Made by a program: the position numbers and the translations under genes. A DNA stretch of 64,000 bases from Azorinus chamasolen (lineage: Eukaryota > Mollusca > Bivalvia > Cardiida > Solecurtidae). The notes beneath the pieces are model-generated. The model did not search any database. It saw nothing but the letters and a program-made list of their open reading frames with translations, and was not told the origin of the DNA. Below, piece after piece: positions 1 to 11,712 of this stretch; the first letter of the stretch is position 1, and each line of letters starts with the position of its first letter. Where the stretch lies: contig OY755244.1 of the NCBI GenBank assembly GCA_963576725.1, forward strand, positions 76,941,620 through 77,005,619, written 5' to 3'.

Positions 1-249
1 CTGATTAATGCATTGTGAAAGTCGAGCTGTCTGACCTGAGTCTACTCTGTTTGCAAAGGTATAAAGAGACGGGACTGTCAAAGAACAGGATTATATGAAC
101 AACACAGCTTATGTTTCTTTGCATGATGCAGCAGTTGTAACATAAATTTTCATTTATAAGGGTACACATTGCTTGACATGTTAGCTGGATAAATCAGTGC
201 AGCAAATATTGATAGAGTAGACCACTAGACCTTGGACAGATGCTGAGTG
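1..249. other. intergenic, MITE remnant at left edge
   Basis: Bases 27-60 match the right half of a family B MITE centre (GGTCTACTCTGTTTGC-like). I see nothing else here. Later exons of WDR82 must lie to the left of the window. Confidence 0.4.
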
Positions 250-510
250 TTAACCATTCCCCTCATATAAATGCCTTTTCACACATTTGAAACAGACTAG
301 ACCCAGATCAGGTGGTTCCTACTGGAGCTGTTTGATAAGGGTCTGTTCTGTTTGCTTTTGACATAACATAGATCTGATTCTACAGTTTTTGTCAAAGCCA
401 AAATAAATCGTTGAAAAGTTTACACTACAAAAACTCAGCTAATAAATATTCACGATGTTATTACCGGTACATGTATTGATTACATGAATATTGAACAGGG
501 AAAGGGTTAA
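250..510 (+). mobile_element. TTAA MITE, mixed family A/B
   Basis: TTAA on both sides. The left end is A-like (CATTCCCCTCATATAAATGCC), the right end reads GAACAGGGAAAGGGTTAA, and a degraded palindrome lies in the centre. It sits in the intron after WDR82 exon 2, starting 82 bases past the donor. Confidence 0.8.
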
Positions 511-591
511 AGTCCCTAAGACACTTACATGTATCTTGGTTTGCTCACATTTTTATCAAATGACACGGCAATACTTAGAAAAATAACCTAC

Positions 592-689
592 CATCAACTT
601 TTGTGGAACTGTGAAGAGCAGTGTTCACTGCATGTGTGTATCGAATGAGATCAACTCCATACTTTTTACTGTTCAGGGTTCGCTTTGGT
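592..689 (-). CDS. WDR82: WDR82 exon 2
   Basis: 98 nt. The acceptor is TTTTTTCAG|ACCAAAG and the donor GATG|GTAGGT. It codes for [17 protein letters not shown] and on to SSTKVD, the end of blade 1 and the strand leading to the SLHDNKYIRYF region in the family. Confidence 0.92.
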
Positions 690-3592
690 CTGAAAAAATA
701 AAAAATTCACATTCTTCATTTAAGTAAAAACCACACTGTCAATGATGGCTTACCCAGACTAAATTAGTAAGTATTCTGCAGTATGTAGGACATACCACCT
801 CATGTGTTTGTTATGAAATGGCATCTTACTAGTATCAAGAGCTACAGAAGATCCCTACATGAATGATGAATCCCTTGCTTCTTTAAGCCATTCCCTCATA
901 CTGATGCCTCTGCAAAAGTCACCTGTTAAAACCATTGTGATAAATAGAGCATTTGCTCCTATAGGGCTAGGAGCAAATGCTCTATTTATCACAATGGTTT
1001 TAAACCTACCTTTTCTCTAGTTAATGCTCCTTTTTGGTGGATTTATTCAAAGAGGTTGGATCTAAAAATAGCTTATGAGGGAATGGGTTAACATGTTGGT
1101 AAATTACTGACACACCAGGCCATCTGTAGTTTCTGTACACAAGAGTGTACGATAAGACGTGTGTCACTTCTGAATCTCACTGAAATGTAACTGAGATGTG
1201 ATCATTAACACTTTCCTTCATATAAATGCTTTTACATGCATTTGCAAACAGAGTAGACCCAGATCAGATGGCTCCTATAGAAGCCATCTGATCAGGGTCT
1301 GCTCAGTTTGCTAATGGAATTTGAAAGATCTGTGTCTTTGTTTTCTAAAATGGCTACAATTTTCAACCTCCCATATTTCATTATAACTATTTTGTCCATG
1401 AATATTCAGTAGTTAATGAAATTTGGAATAAACATAGAACTGGGAAAGGGTTAAGTATTGAAACAAAATGTTTGCTTTGATTCTACCTACAATTTCAGAT
1501 TTAGTTAGGTCTTTAAGACTAAGACTTATTTACTTTATCCAACAATTTATGGAGATTTCACCTAATGACAAATTTTGCCTACAATTAGATATTATAGTAA
1601 ACAAACTGGAAATTTCGCCTAGAAAGCAATTATACATTGTATAGTGATTGTATTTCGCACCTATGGTACAGGTAGGGATATCTTTATATCAAATAATATT
1701 GCTATTCGAATATTTGCTAGATCCAGATCATCAAACAAGAAGTAAGATTCATATTATAACAGTTTAGTACAAATGACATTTTTACTTTCTGCTTAACTAT
1801 TGGTATATAATAATCACTCCCTATCTAATGTTTGGTTAATTTCTATGTAGTGATTATTGGCTACACTGATCGTTCAATCTCAGTCATCACAATTTGGAAA
1901 ACAATATCACCGGACAATTTAATCTTGTTACACTATAGTGATGGGAATCGGCTGGATTTTCATAATCGATAATCAGTTCATGCCAACAGACTAAGATTCG
2001 ATTATAATTGAAATTGGTTCTTGTGTAACAAGTGTAGAATCTACTATGTAATACAGAAAAGTTTTGAATGGAAGCGTTTGAAGATTAATTACTTGTCTTG
2101 TTCTAATGTTATTCAAATATTTCACATGCTGTTTTTATGTATAGTTTTGTTTGTGGAAGTTGCAAATTTATATATATAATGAATTTTTATAAAACTGTGT
2201 TACCGACTGTTTCTATTATTTGTTTGTTTGTTTTGACATTGTCTTGTCTGGTTTCCATCAGCTAAAATGGTCGTATACAGTTGCTAAGCAATACTGGTAC
2301 CCCGTTTTGATATGCTACTTACGACATATACGCAATGTAAACCGGGCTAAAGTAATGGGGCGTGTGCAGCTTACTATAAATAGTAACGGTAGGATGGAGA
2401 AAAAGAAGGGAAAATTCGGACTGACACAATGACTGTTTACAATATAAATCTTTAGATTTCAATAACATTGTATTTTAATGTTCGAAAAAGCACTGGCATT
2501 CTTTTTCCAGTGCTTGAAATTTCAACTCTCAATTTTCATTTTCTACTGGCATTTCGCGAGTATGTGAGCGCTAAGATAGAACCCTGGTTGTTCATTTAAT
2601 AGCAAATATAGGAATCTTGATATAGTTTTAGTGTTGAAATACCACAAAAATATGATTACGAACATGCCACGCAATGCATAAGATTACATATAACTTTGGT
2701 TATTTCCGTGATTCTCCATATTCCCCGATTAATCTGAAACTGCCAAGTCTCGATCGAGCACTTGGTTTGTGCTACTAAACTCGACTGATTTTCGATTATA
2801 ATCGATTATCGAAACACCACTATTTATACCCCAGTAGTTCTGTCATGTTAACCATATTTGTACCATAGGTGCGAAATTATTCAAATACAATCACTATATT
2901 AATTTGCTTTCTAGGCGAAATCTCCAGTTGGTTTACTATATATCTAATTGTAGGCAAAATCATCATTTGGCGAAATCTCTAGCACCCTTATCCAACAATG
3001 TAATAAATTATTGAAAAAGGCAATGTATTGATTTTCCAGTGAATGGCCACTGCTAGCCTATATAAAGTAACATTTATTTTTAGACTTTCAGTAACTCTTA
3101 AGTAAAACTCAAGGTTTTAGTTTATCTTGGTAATGTTTTATTTCATACAAATCAAAGAGCTTGCAAATTCTGCAAGTTTACTATAAAGAACAGACATTCA
3201 GTTTGATCAAATGGTTGTTTGACGAAATGACCGGTGCAAAATTATACAGATAAAAACATTCTTCTGGTATTACTCTATCCGAACTGACATTTGGTAACAT
3301 TTCACACCTACTAACCACCTGTTGCAAGCGTGAAAGGCAACAAAAACCCGATGGTAATGTCCCTCCTTGATATAAACGAAAGTTCACTGAAGAAAACAAA
3401 ACACGCGAAAACCGATAACACGGTCACTTACGTCCCTCCTTGACAGTCGTATATGACGATTGAATCATCATCGCTGCTCGATATCAGAGTTTCTCCATTA
3501 GCAGCAAAGTCTATACTTGTGATTTTATCCGTATTTTCTCTGAAAATTTTGGCAACTCGAAAGTTGCGGACAACATTTTCTGTCAATTTCAT
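592..3592 (-). CDS. WDR82: WDR82 (Swd2-like WD-repeat protein), 5' part of gene
   Basis: WDR82 is the WD40 subunit that recruits SET1-type H3K4 methyltransferase complexes to Ser5-phosphorylated RNA polymerase II; it also acts in the PP1/PNUTS complex. Two exons are visible: 3432-3592 (start [17 protein letters not shown]) and 592-689 ([17 protein letters not shown]). Together they give 86 residues that align without gaps to the N-terminus of animal WDR82, covering WD blade 1 and the start of blade 2. The splice codon AC|A gives Thr. The donor of the second exon (GATG|GTAGGT) leaves the phase expected for the following Asp. The remaining exons are beyond the left edge. The 2.7-kb intron holds three MITE-type insertions. 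Recognition rests on memory of the family, but the match is close to identity over long runs. Confidence 0.93.
883..1091 (+). mobile_element. TTAA MITE family C
   Basis: First example of family C: ends CCCTTTCCTCC or CCATTCCCTC, a centre made of the palindrome AACCATTGTGATAAATAGAG CATTTGCTCC and its reverse, then a unique right half (CTAGTTAATGCTCCTTTT..GGTCTAAAAATAGCCTATG). TTAA flanks both ends. The centre has a small GGGCTA interruption. Confidence 0.85.
1205..1454 (+). mobile_element. TTAA MITE family A
   Basis: First example of family A: left end CTTTCCTTCATATAAATGC, centre TTTGCAAACAGAGTAGACCC plus GATCAGATGGCTCC and their inverted copy, right half with ATGAATATTCAGTAG, end GAACTGGGAAAGGGTTAA. 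TTAA on both sides. Confidence 0.88.
1547..2987. mobile_element. 1.4-kb long-TIR element
   Basis: Inverted arms of about 125 bp (1552-1672 against 2860-2978) share blocks such as GGCGAAATCTCCAGTTGGTTT-type and CGCACCTATGGTACA-type sequence. The exact 12-mer TTATCCAACAAT flanks the element (1535-1546 and 2988-2999). The interior holds a second, smaller inverted pair of ATAATCGAT-rich sequence (1934-1985 against 2770-2823). No transposase reading frame is seen. Confidence 0.7.
3432..3592 (-). CDS. WDR82: WDR82 exon 1 (first coding exon)
   Basis: 161 nt starting at ATG 3592-3590 (MKLTENVV) and ending GGAGGGAC|GTAAGTG. It codes for 53 residues including the [18 protein letters not shown] stretch typical of WDR82. 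An upstream ATG-AAA-TGA (3597-3589) overlaps the start codon. Confidence 0.94.
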
Positions 3593-3809
3593 TTCATCAA
3601 TGTGCATTTTTTGGCGTTATTAGACTGGGACCCGGTTTGATAGGGATTGTAATTACCGAAAAGGAATTTATATGTAGAAATGGACAAACATTAACTTCCA
3701 AATGGGTTCAGCTAGAATCGGTAACAACACAATAATAATAATTAATATATAAAAGTAAGAAAACAAAACCCAAAGAAAAGTAATATATATCATTAAAGCC
3801 ACAGGGGAC

Positions 3810-4378
<569 letters not shown>

Positions 4379-4426
4379 CCCCCACCCCCACCCCCCACCC
4401 CACGTACCCCCCCCCCCCCCCCCCCC
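4379..4426. repeat. C-rich tract
   Basis: CCCCCACCCC blocks followed by a run of about 18 C directly outside the right arm of the (TATC)n element. From 4427 to 4970 I see nothing recognisable. Confidence 0.9.
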
Positions 4427-4970
4427 AACCTTGTGATTAAAGCATGAGGAAGTGACTGTATATATTCATGCGGCGGCGGTGTACTGACTTTTTATAGGTA
4501 TTGCCTTAAATTTGCAACTTATAATCAATTAGACTACTCGGCAAACTGGTAAAGCGGCATATAGATCTACAGTATGGCACATTGGGCCTATGTGCGTGTA
4601 AGTATATATACTGACATATTCAATACTGATTATGCAGCCAACAATTGAACATCAGAAAAAAATATTATAAGTGACATGTGGTATGTTTTATCATGTGTTT
4701 TAATTAGTAGTACAAGAACCCACTTAATCATAAACAACCCATCTTATGCCTGTATAGTTTGCCACCGCTTAAGGTGGCGACGAACCCTAAGCACGTGCCA
4801 TCGGAAAACCGTATTCAATACTATCAAACGTCATGTTTTTTCTAAATATTGTTGGTTATGTATATACATTACTGTTTGTTTTTTTCAAAAACATATGTAT
4901 ATACAATCATATCGAAAACGACATTTAAAGTCCATTTTTTGTGCGAGTTTGAAAAAAAAACACAGCTATT

Positions 4971-5219
4971 TTAACCCTTTCCCTCATATAAACGCCTTTT
5001 CACGCATTTGCAAACAGAGTAGACCCAGATCAGACGACTCCTAGAGGAGCCGTCTGATCAGGGTCTACTCTGTTTGCTTATAGAATGTCAAAGATGTGTG
5101 CCTTTACTTTCTGAAATGGCTACAATGTTCGACCCTCCATATTTCATTATAACAATTTTGTCCATGAATATTTAGTAAGTATTGGAATTGAAATAAACAT
5201 AGAACAGGGAAAGGGTTAA
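4971..5219 (+). mobile_element. TTAA MITE family A
   Basis: Full length with TTAA on both sides. The palindrome is nearly perfect around ACTCCTAGAGGAGCCGTC, and the end is GAACAGGGAAAGGGTTAA. Confidence 0.92.
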
Positions 5220-5447
5220 AAAAAAGTCATCTTATTGACTAAAGGAGAAACGCATATGTCTCTGTTACAGTTATTGCAATTGCCTAATTTAAATTAAATA
5301 GGCTAATATGTAAATCGCTAGATGTCCAGGGGGGGGGGGGGGGGCAGTGCCACATAATTTAACACCTGTGAAGGAGGTATGCAATATTTTAGTTTTAAGA
5401 CAATTGAAGTTCTGCCGACCGCTTCATATTTTTTATGTTAGATATGA

Positions 5448-5662
5448 TTAACCCTTTCGCTGCCAATGCCGGATCTGTGATTACCTATGCAAACAGTTTG
5501 GATCCAGATGAGACGCCGAGTAACTCGGCGTCTCATCAGGATCCAAACTGTTTGTTACTGTTACTATGTTTTTGAAACAAAAATGAAGAAAATCAAAAGA
5601 ATGAAAATGTGTAGCAGACGACAAAGTTAGCAGACGACAGAGTTTGGCAGCGAAAGGGTTAA
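5448..5662 (+). mobile_element. TTAA MITE family D
   Basis: First example of family D: end CCCTTTCGCTGCCAATGCCG, palindromic centre AACAGTTTGGATCCAGATGA with GACGCCGAGT and its inverted copy, right half with two GCAGACGACA repeats, end TGGCAGCGAAAGGG. Only a handful of differences from the copy at 57748-57962, so both are young. Confidence 0.93.
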
Positions 5663-6762
5663 AGCAAGATACGGATCCCTCACGGAGACTATACTTTTTA
5701 TATGCCTGAAACCACATTTAATTCGGACACAATTTACAGAAGTTACGTTAGTTTGAAAAAGACGACTACTTTGAATTTGCATGTCAAAAACATGAAAAAA
5801 AGATCATTTAAAACGTTGATTTTATTGCCGGTTAACCCTGTCTGATAGACTAAGCCAAAGCACTGCTGGGTGGTATTGAAGAAAGGGAAGGGGTTTGCAC
5901 GACTTTTGGGGGACATTTCTAGTGGTATTTCTTTAATGCAATGCGTAGAAGAGATTATTGGCTATTCCATAAAAAAGCGATTTAAAAATAATTAAAGAAT
6001 GATATTCTTCGTGATTGTTATGTCGGCCGACACCTTAAATGGATTGTTCTAGAAAAAAGTTGATTTTTATATGGAATCCCTGATAAGCCAAGTTATTGGT
6101 CATCCGAACTGTTTGCAAATGTAATAATTAGTTAACACATAATCTGCTGACTGTCATTAGCCATCTGCTACCTGTCTTCACTGATAATTTTTTACATTTG
6201 TGACGGTCTTATCACACTCTTGCCTAAGTTATATATGGCGTCACGTTGATCTAGCCTTTTGTTTTCAATGAGTTAGAGTTGTTGTTTAGCGTACGTGCTG
6301 GTGATATGACGTCGGTGCTGAGCAGGCAATGAACAGTTCTACGTGTAATTATGTTTGTGGTATATTTATGTATGTGTGCCTTCATTTGCCATGAATCGGT
6401 GCTTGTAGAGTTCCTTTATGTTCAGCATCCTTTGGCTCTACGTGACCTATTCAATGTCGCATTGCCGTAAACTCCAAACTGTCCTATTTTAGTGTCATTG
6501 TGCCCTAAATCCCAGCCCAACCGACATATACCGGGTACTTTCCAGTAAGGCGTTTTTGACGCCATGTCTTATCATACTCTTGAGTAAGTTATGGCGTCAT
6601 ATCTTGTCTTTTGTTTTTGGTGAGTTTGGTTTAGCTTTGCTTTTTACGGCGCTGCTGTCGGTGTGGAACAGGCAAGGGACACTTCTATGAAGGCAGCAGC
6701 GTAGCTGAATCCAAATGCAATGTGCGCACTGTGGTTATAGGGGTCCGAGAACATGTCACCCC
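5663..6762. other. intergenic, one diverged duplication
   Basis: No gene seen. Two similar segments (about 6203-6346 and 6567-6697) share CTTATCACACTCTTG..AAGTTATGGCGTCA, CCTTTTGTTTT..GAGTT and GAGCAGGCAA..GGACA blocks. This is an old 360-bp-spaced duplication. Confidence 0.5.
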
Positions 6763-6930
6763 GGGAAAATTTAGAATTGTGTAGTTTTGAAACCATTGCG
6801 GTAAATAGAGCATTTGCTCCTGTAGGAGCAAATGCTCTGTTTATTACAATGGTTTCTGAAGATGACTTTTACCAGAGACATGTAAATGTATCTGCTTTTA
6901 CAGAGGCGTCACTAAGAAATGATGGGTTAA
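6763..6930 (-). mobile_element. TTAA MITE family C, left end lost
   Basis: Family C centre (GGTAAATAGAGCATTTGCTC palindrome) with one arm and TTAA at 6927-6930. The other end fades out in CGGGAAAATTTAG. Confidence 0.7.
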
Positions 6931-7684
6931 AGCTTACATGGCAAGGCAGAGCGTTTATCAAAGTCTACCCCTTAGCCTTCGATTTTTGTTACATTTTGAC
7001 CATAGTAATGTGTTCACCTTTCAAATTGATGTTACGCACGTGCGTTAGTGCGTATCGCTAGCTACGCGCATGGAAGATCGTGTATGTACGAGTATCTGTG
7101 CTTCTAGTCTTGATATGGACTTTCATGTTATTTCCTAATTTCCTGTCAGACTTCTGATCTATTTCCCCATATGATTTTAATATAAACTTCCAGAGTGTAC
7201 CTAGTTACAAGATATACTAGGCTCTGGGGTTATAAAATATCCAAGCACGTACCGCATTAGTCAAATTTTACCTGTCAAATTCCATAAGTTGCACATGCAT
7301 GCCAAGTTTGACAGACAAAGCAAAAACAATATGCCACGTATGGGAGTGGGGAGGGCATAAAAATAAGAGTGTGACTATCCCACAAATACTCTCGTCTTTC
7401 ATATATGACTTATATAGGGACAATATGACTGGTTATCAAACTTGGCCAAACTATTATTACCACAGACATTTTCGGTTTATTTGGCGAAGACTGGATGATG
7501 GAAAGTGTTCCGCTTAGAGACCAGACATGGCCAATATGGCTGCTACGGTGCTACCTGCAAGTTTAGTGAAGACTGAATGCAACTTCTTCAACTTACAGAG
7601 CGGACAATGTCAAAATGGCTAATTTTGGACAATTCATTATAAATTTCACTCTAAGTTTGATACTGTAACATTTTGCACCATAGA
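6931..7684. other. intergenic, nothing recognised
   Basis: I see no gene, RNA or clear repeat. Short palindromic GTGCGTATCGCTAGCTACGC occurs near 7040. Confidence 0.4.
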
Positions 7685-7793
7685 GGTAAATTTGTGACTG
7701 AGTATGCCAACAGTTTGGATCCTGATGAGACATTGAATTACTCAGTATCTCATCAGGATCCAAACTGTTTGAAAGTTTGCAGATGACAATTAC
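7685..7793 (+). mobile_element. family D centre fragment
   Basis: The AACAGTTTGGATCCTGATGA palindrome and its inverted copy are present. The terminal CCCTTTCGC sequence is missing on the left. Confidence 0.6.
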
Positions 7794-8022
7794 TTAACCC
7801 TTTCCTCCAAAAGCTATTTTTAGATCCACCCACTTTGAATAAATCTACTGAAAAGGAGCATTAACTAGAGAAAAGGAAAATTTTAGAATTTCATAGTTTT
7901 AAACCATTGTGATAAATAGAGCATTTGCTCCTATAGGAGCAAATGCTCTATTTATCACAATGGTTTCATAAAGTGACTTTTACAGAGGTGTAGAAAGGCA
8001 TATATATGGAGGAAAGTGTTAA
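7794..8022 (-). mobile_element. TTAA MITE family C
   Basis: Full-length reverse copy with TTAA at both ends and an intact CATTTGCTCCTATAGGAGCA centre. Confidence 0.9.
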
Positions 8023-8342
8023 CATGCAAAGAATTGCTCATCAAGTTTACCTTAATTTTCAAGGATGGAATAAGGATTAAAAAACATACACATTTAAATT
8101 CAATAATTTTATTAATTTTCAAATATGGCACATTCTTCATCATTTAACTACATGTATTAACACTCTTAACATTTTTCTTGGTCAAATTGTTGTCAGCAGC
8201 AATAGCGAAAAAAATGAACTTTTCAAATGTATAATCAGTGTGTCAAATAGAAATTACTTGACATCTCATCTGGATCCAGCCTGTTATATCTGGCTGGATC
8301 CTGTTATATCTGGATCCAGCCTGTTATCACAAAGTCGAAAGT

Positions 8343-8524
8343 AGGAGCCATTTGATCAGGGTCTGCTATGTTTGCTTATGATATTATATAGATATGAATA
8401 TAAAAATTATAGTTTTTTCCATGTCCAAACATTCCTGTGTCCATGTGCTATTATTAAAATATCTCTAATTAATATTCATGATGTCATTATTTCTTATATG
8501 AATATTCATTGAGTAAAGGGTCTA
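8343..8524 (+). mobile_element. family B right-half fragment
   Basis: It starts inside the centre (GGAGCCATTTGATCAGGGTC) and runs to GAGTAAAGGGTCTAA. The left half is replaced by GGATCCAGCCTGTTATATCT repeats (8268-8325). Confidence 0.7.
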
Positions 8525-8587
8525 AGCAGTTCCATTAACCATAGCCCTTTATATGCTGAATTTCAAAGTAATATGGTCCATCAATGT

Positions 8588-8846
8588 TTAACGCTTTACT
8601 CCATAAATACACCTTTGAAAACAGAGCAGACCCAGATCAGACGGCTCCTATGGGAGCCGTCTGATCAGGTTCTGCTCTGTTTGCTTATAAATTTGTAATA
8701 TAACATAGATATGATTACATGTACATGTATATAGTTTCTGCCACAACCAAAAATTCCTGTGTCCATGAGCTGTTATTACAACTACTCCAATTTATATTCA
8801 TGATGTCATCATATCTTACATAAATATTCATGGAGTAAAGGGTTAA
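8588..8846 (+). mobile_element. TTAA MITE family B
   Basis: First full example of family B: left end CTTTACTCCATAAATACACC, centre GAGCAGACCCAGATCAGACG with GCTCC and its inverted copy, right half with TTCCTGTGTCCATG and ATGAATATTCATG-type repeats, end GGAGTAAAGGGTTAA. Confidence 0.9.
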
Positions 8847-8980
8847 AAGAGACCTTTCAGTATGAAAGGGTACAATTTGTGGCAAGAGCCTGAAAGTGAA
8901 ACAGTGCAGACCTTGAAGTTTGAAATTGGTTAGGTCCCTCAGTGTTAAAAGATACAGTCCAGACAGTAGGAGAAGATATA

Positions 8981-9186
8981 CAGTAAAAACCCGCTAATAC
9001 GACCATTTAATAAACAGCCACTGGCGTCGTTTAAAGCAGGTGGTTGCTTTATGCAGGACAAAAGTTATGCAGAAAGCTCCTATAGGAGCTTTCTGCATAA
9101 CTTTCATCCTGCATTAAGCAACCACCTGCCTCTGCCACCCAGAAGTATGCCCCTTTTTGGTGGTCGCATTAGAGGGTTTTTTACTG
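8981..9186 (+). mobile_element. TA-flanked MITE family F
   Basis: First example of family F: TA duplication, TIR CAGTAAAAACCCGCTAATAC against GCATTAGAGGGTTTTTTACTG-type end. The centre is a long palindrome (AGCAGGTGGTTGCTTTATGC, ATGCAGAAAGCTCC and inverted copies). TIR and TA suggest a pogo/Tc1-mariner MITE. Confidence 0.88.
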
Positions 9187-9227
9187 TACATGTAAGTTGC
9201 ATAAGGAGTTTTAAGGAAAAGTTGCAC

Positions 9228-9410
9228 AGGCTCCTCTAGGAGCCCCCTGATCTGGGTCTACACTGTTTGTAAATGCCACATTCAAAGGGTTTAGTACTCT
9301 AATTGCAACTTCATGATGATTTTTGTTCTCAGTTTGGATTCTGATGAAATGCAGTGTAACTGGTCCTGTCATCAGAATCCGAACCATTAGACACTCTGAC
9401 ATTGGTTTCT
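9228..9410. mobile_element. two MITE centre fragments
   Basis: 9228-9280 carries GGCTCCTCTAGGAGCC and GGTCTACACTGTTTG. 9331-9390 is a diverged family D centre (AGTTTGGATTCTGATGAAAT against ATCAGAATCCGAACCATT). Confidence 0.5.
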
Positions 9411-9658
9411 TTAACACTTTCCCAGTTCAATATTTATGCAAGAAATATTGACATCATGAATTTAATGTAGATTAATTCTAGAATGGCATATGAACACAGG
9501 ACATTTTATGCTTGGCAGAAACTGCAGAATCATACCTGTATTATATCATAAGCAAACAGGGCAGACCCTGATCAGACGGCTCCTAAAGGAGCCATCTGAT
9601 CTGGGTCTACTCTGTTTGCCAATGCGTGAAAAATTGTTAACATGAAGGAAAGGGTTAA
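9411..9658 (-). mobile_element. TTAA MITE family A/B
   Basis: Reverse copy with TTAA at both ends, ends CACTTTCCCAGTTCAAT and GAAGGAAAGGG. The centre CGGCTCCTAAAGGAGCCATC is intact. Confidence 0.88.
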
Positions 9659-10076
9659 AAGCAATGGAAGAAAATGTACTTTTAGAACTGAAGCATACAA
9701 CTATATTTGCAGACAACAACTGCTCAGAGAGCAAAAGGCTAGACAATAGATTTTAGATCACCACAAAGTGTTATTCAACAACTATACATGAATACAATAT
9801 ACATATAATCTCCAAATAAATTAATAGTAAAATTATTTAAACCCAAAAAAATTATTTAAAACTGACACCGGACTATAAATCATACATAAATATATGTAAA
9901 TTAAATAAATTAAAATTGAAAACATATTACATTATTAAACCCATTACCTCATACTGATACATTTTTACCCATATGCAAACAGAATAGACCCAGATCCAAT
10001 AGGAACAAGAGATGTTTGTAAAACATGTATACCCCCCCCCCAGAACCCCTGACCTTTGATCTAGTGACCTCAATTA

Positions 10077-11222
10077 TAGGTCATATAGTGGTCATGACTA
10101 ATCAACACGGCAACTTTGAACTTTGACCTAGGGGTTTTCAACATGATCAACCACCCCAGCAAGTTTGAAGATCCTAAGCCAAACCCTTGAGGAGTTATTG
10201 ATCGCAAACCATTTCAGCAGTTAAGGTCATGGTGACCTTGACCTTTGACCTAGTGACCTAATAAATAATAGGGGTTATCTACTGGTCATGACCAACCACC
10301 ACAGCAAATTTGAAGATCCTAAGCCAAACCCTTGAGGAGTTATTGATCGCAAACGATTTCACCAGTTAAGCTCATGGTGACCTTGACCTTTGACCTAGTG
10401 ACCTCAAAAACAATAGGGCTCATCTAGTTGTCATGACCAACCACCTAAGCAAATTTGAAGATCCTAAGCCAAACCCTTGAGCAGTTTTTGATCAGAAACC
10501 ATTTTACAGGTTAAGGTCATGGTGACCTTGACCTTTGACCTAGTGACCTCAAATACAATAGGGGTCATCCAGTTGTCATTACCAACAACCACAGCAAATT
10601 TGAAGATCCTAGGTCAAACCCTTTAGCAGTTATTGAACGCAAACCATTTCACCTTTCAAGGTCATGGTGACCTTGACCTTTGACCTAGTGACCTAAAAAA
10701 CAATAGGACTCATCTAGTTGTCATGACCAACCACTTAAGCAAATTTGAAGATTCTAAGCCAAACCCTTGAGCAGTTATTGATCAGAAACCATTTTACCAG
10801 TAAAGGTCATGGTGACCTTGACCTTTGACCTAGTGACCTCAAAACCAATAGGGGTCATTAAGTGGTCATGACCAGCTACCACAGCAAGTTTGAAGATTCT
10901 AAGCTAAACCGTTGAGCAGTTATTGATCGGAAACCATTTAACCATTTAAGGTCATGGTGACCTTGACCTTTGACCTAGTGACCTCAAAATCAATAGGGAT
11001 CATCTAGTGGTCATGACCAACCACCACAGCAAGTTTGAAGATCCCAAGCCAAACCATTCAGCAGTTATTGATCGGAAACTATTTCACCATTTTAGGTCAT
11101 GGTGACCTTGACCTTTGACCTAGTGACCTCAAAAACAATAGGGGTCATCTACTTGTCATGACCAATCACCACAGCAAGTTTGAAGATTCTAGGCCAAGTC
11201 GTTTATTAGTTATCGTTCGGAA
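10077..11222 (+). repeat. 145-bp tandem repeat with IR3 and DR1 half-sites
   Basis: AGGTCATGGTGACCT occurs exactly at 10224, 10514, 10659, 10804, 10949 and 11094, and with one change at 10369. All are spaced 145 bp. Each is followed at once by TGACCTTTGACCT, the reverse complement of a perfect DR1. Confidence 0.95.
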
Positions 11223-11225
11223 ACC

Positions 11226-11300
11226 ATCGATCTACCGACCGACCGACCGACCGACCGACCGACCGACCGACAGACCGACCGACCGACCGACCGACATGTG
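11226..11300. repeat. (CCGA)n microsatellite
   Basis: About 18 tandem CCGA units with one CAGA variant, between the array and the terminal hairpin. Confidence 0.97.
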
Positions 11301-11712
11301 CAAAGCAATATACCCCCATTTTTTCAAAAGGGGGGTATAACTATCTGATCAGGGTCTGCTCTGTTAGTTATCTGAATAATACAGATCTGATTAATATACA
11401 ATTTTTGCCATGGTAACAAATGTCCTTCTTTACATGTATTTGCCACTTTAAAGATTTCAGGTAATTGAATATACATTAGATACAGGATTACTTGATTCAA
11501 TGATCATGAAATATGGTTGAAACTCTCCAACCTTTAACATGATACAGACACACATATATGCATGAGACCCAGATATAATGGCTCTTGTATAAAATACCAT
11601 CATAAAATGAGCTAATTAATATTCATACTGTCATTATATAATAATTTATCAGGAAAAAGGTGAATTATTAATCCTTACTTTACGAAAATTTGTGTAATAA
11701 AAAATGACTGTA

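Larger units (their letters stand above)
690..3431 (-). other. WDR82: WDR82 intron 1
   Basis: It contains MITEs at 883-1091 and 1205-1454 and a 1.4-kb long-TIR element at 1547-2987. Nothing coding is seen in the rest. Confidence 0.8.
10004..11340 (+). mobile_element. HINE/Pearl-like element with 145-bp AGGTCA array
   Basis: Starts AACAAGAGATG, then about eight tandem units of exactly 145 bp, then a (CCGA)n microsatellite (11226-11300), then a terminal hairpin (ACCCCCATTTTTTCAAAAGG ggggta) ending GGGGGTATAA. This order is the one known for Helentron-associated elements. No transposase is present. Units share GCAAATTTGAAGATCCTAAG, CCAAACCCTTGAG and AGTTATTGATC besides the half-site cluster. 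Confidence 0.75.
9935..11671 (+). mobile_element. family B MITE split by AGGTCA-array element
   Basis: Left part 9935-10003 runs from TTAAACCCATTACCTCATAC to the middle of the palindrome. The right part resumes at 11341 (CTATCTGATCAGGGTCTGCT). The array element landed inside the hairpin centre. Confidence 0.7.

Noticed and set aside
4676..5044. Frames with [21 protein letters not shown] or SVDPDETAP-type sequence throughout the window
   Set aside because: These are translations of MITE ends and palindromes, often seen wrongly annotated as protein tails.
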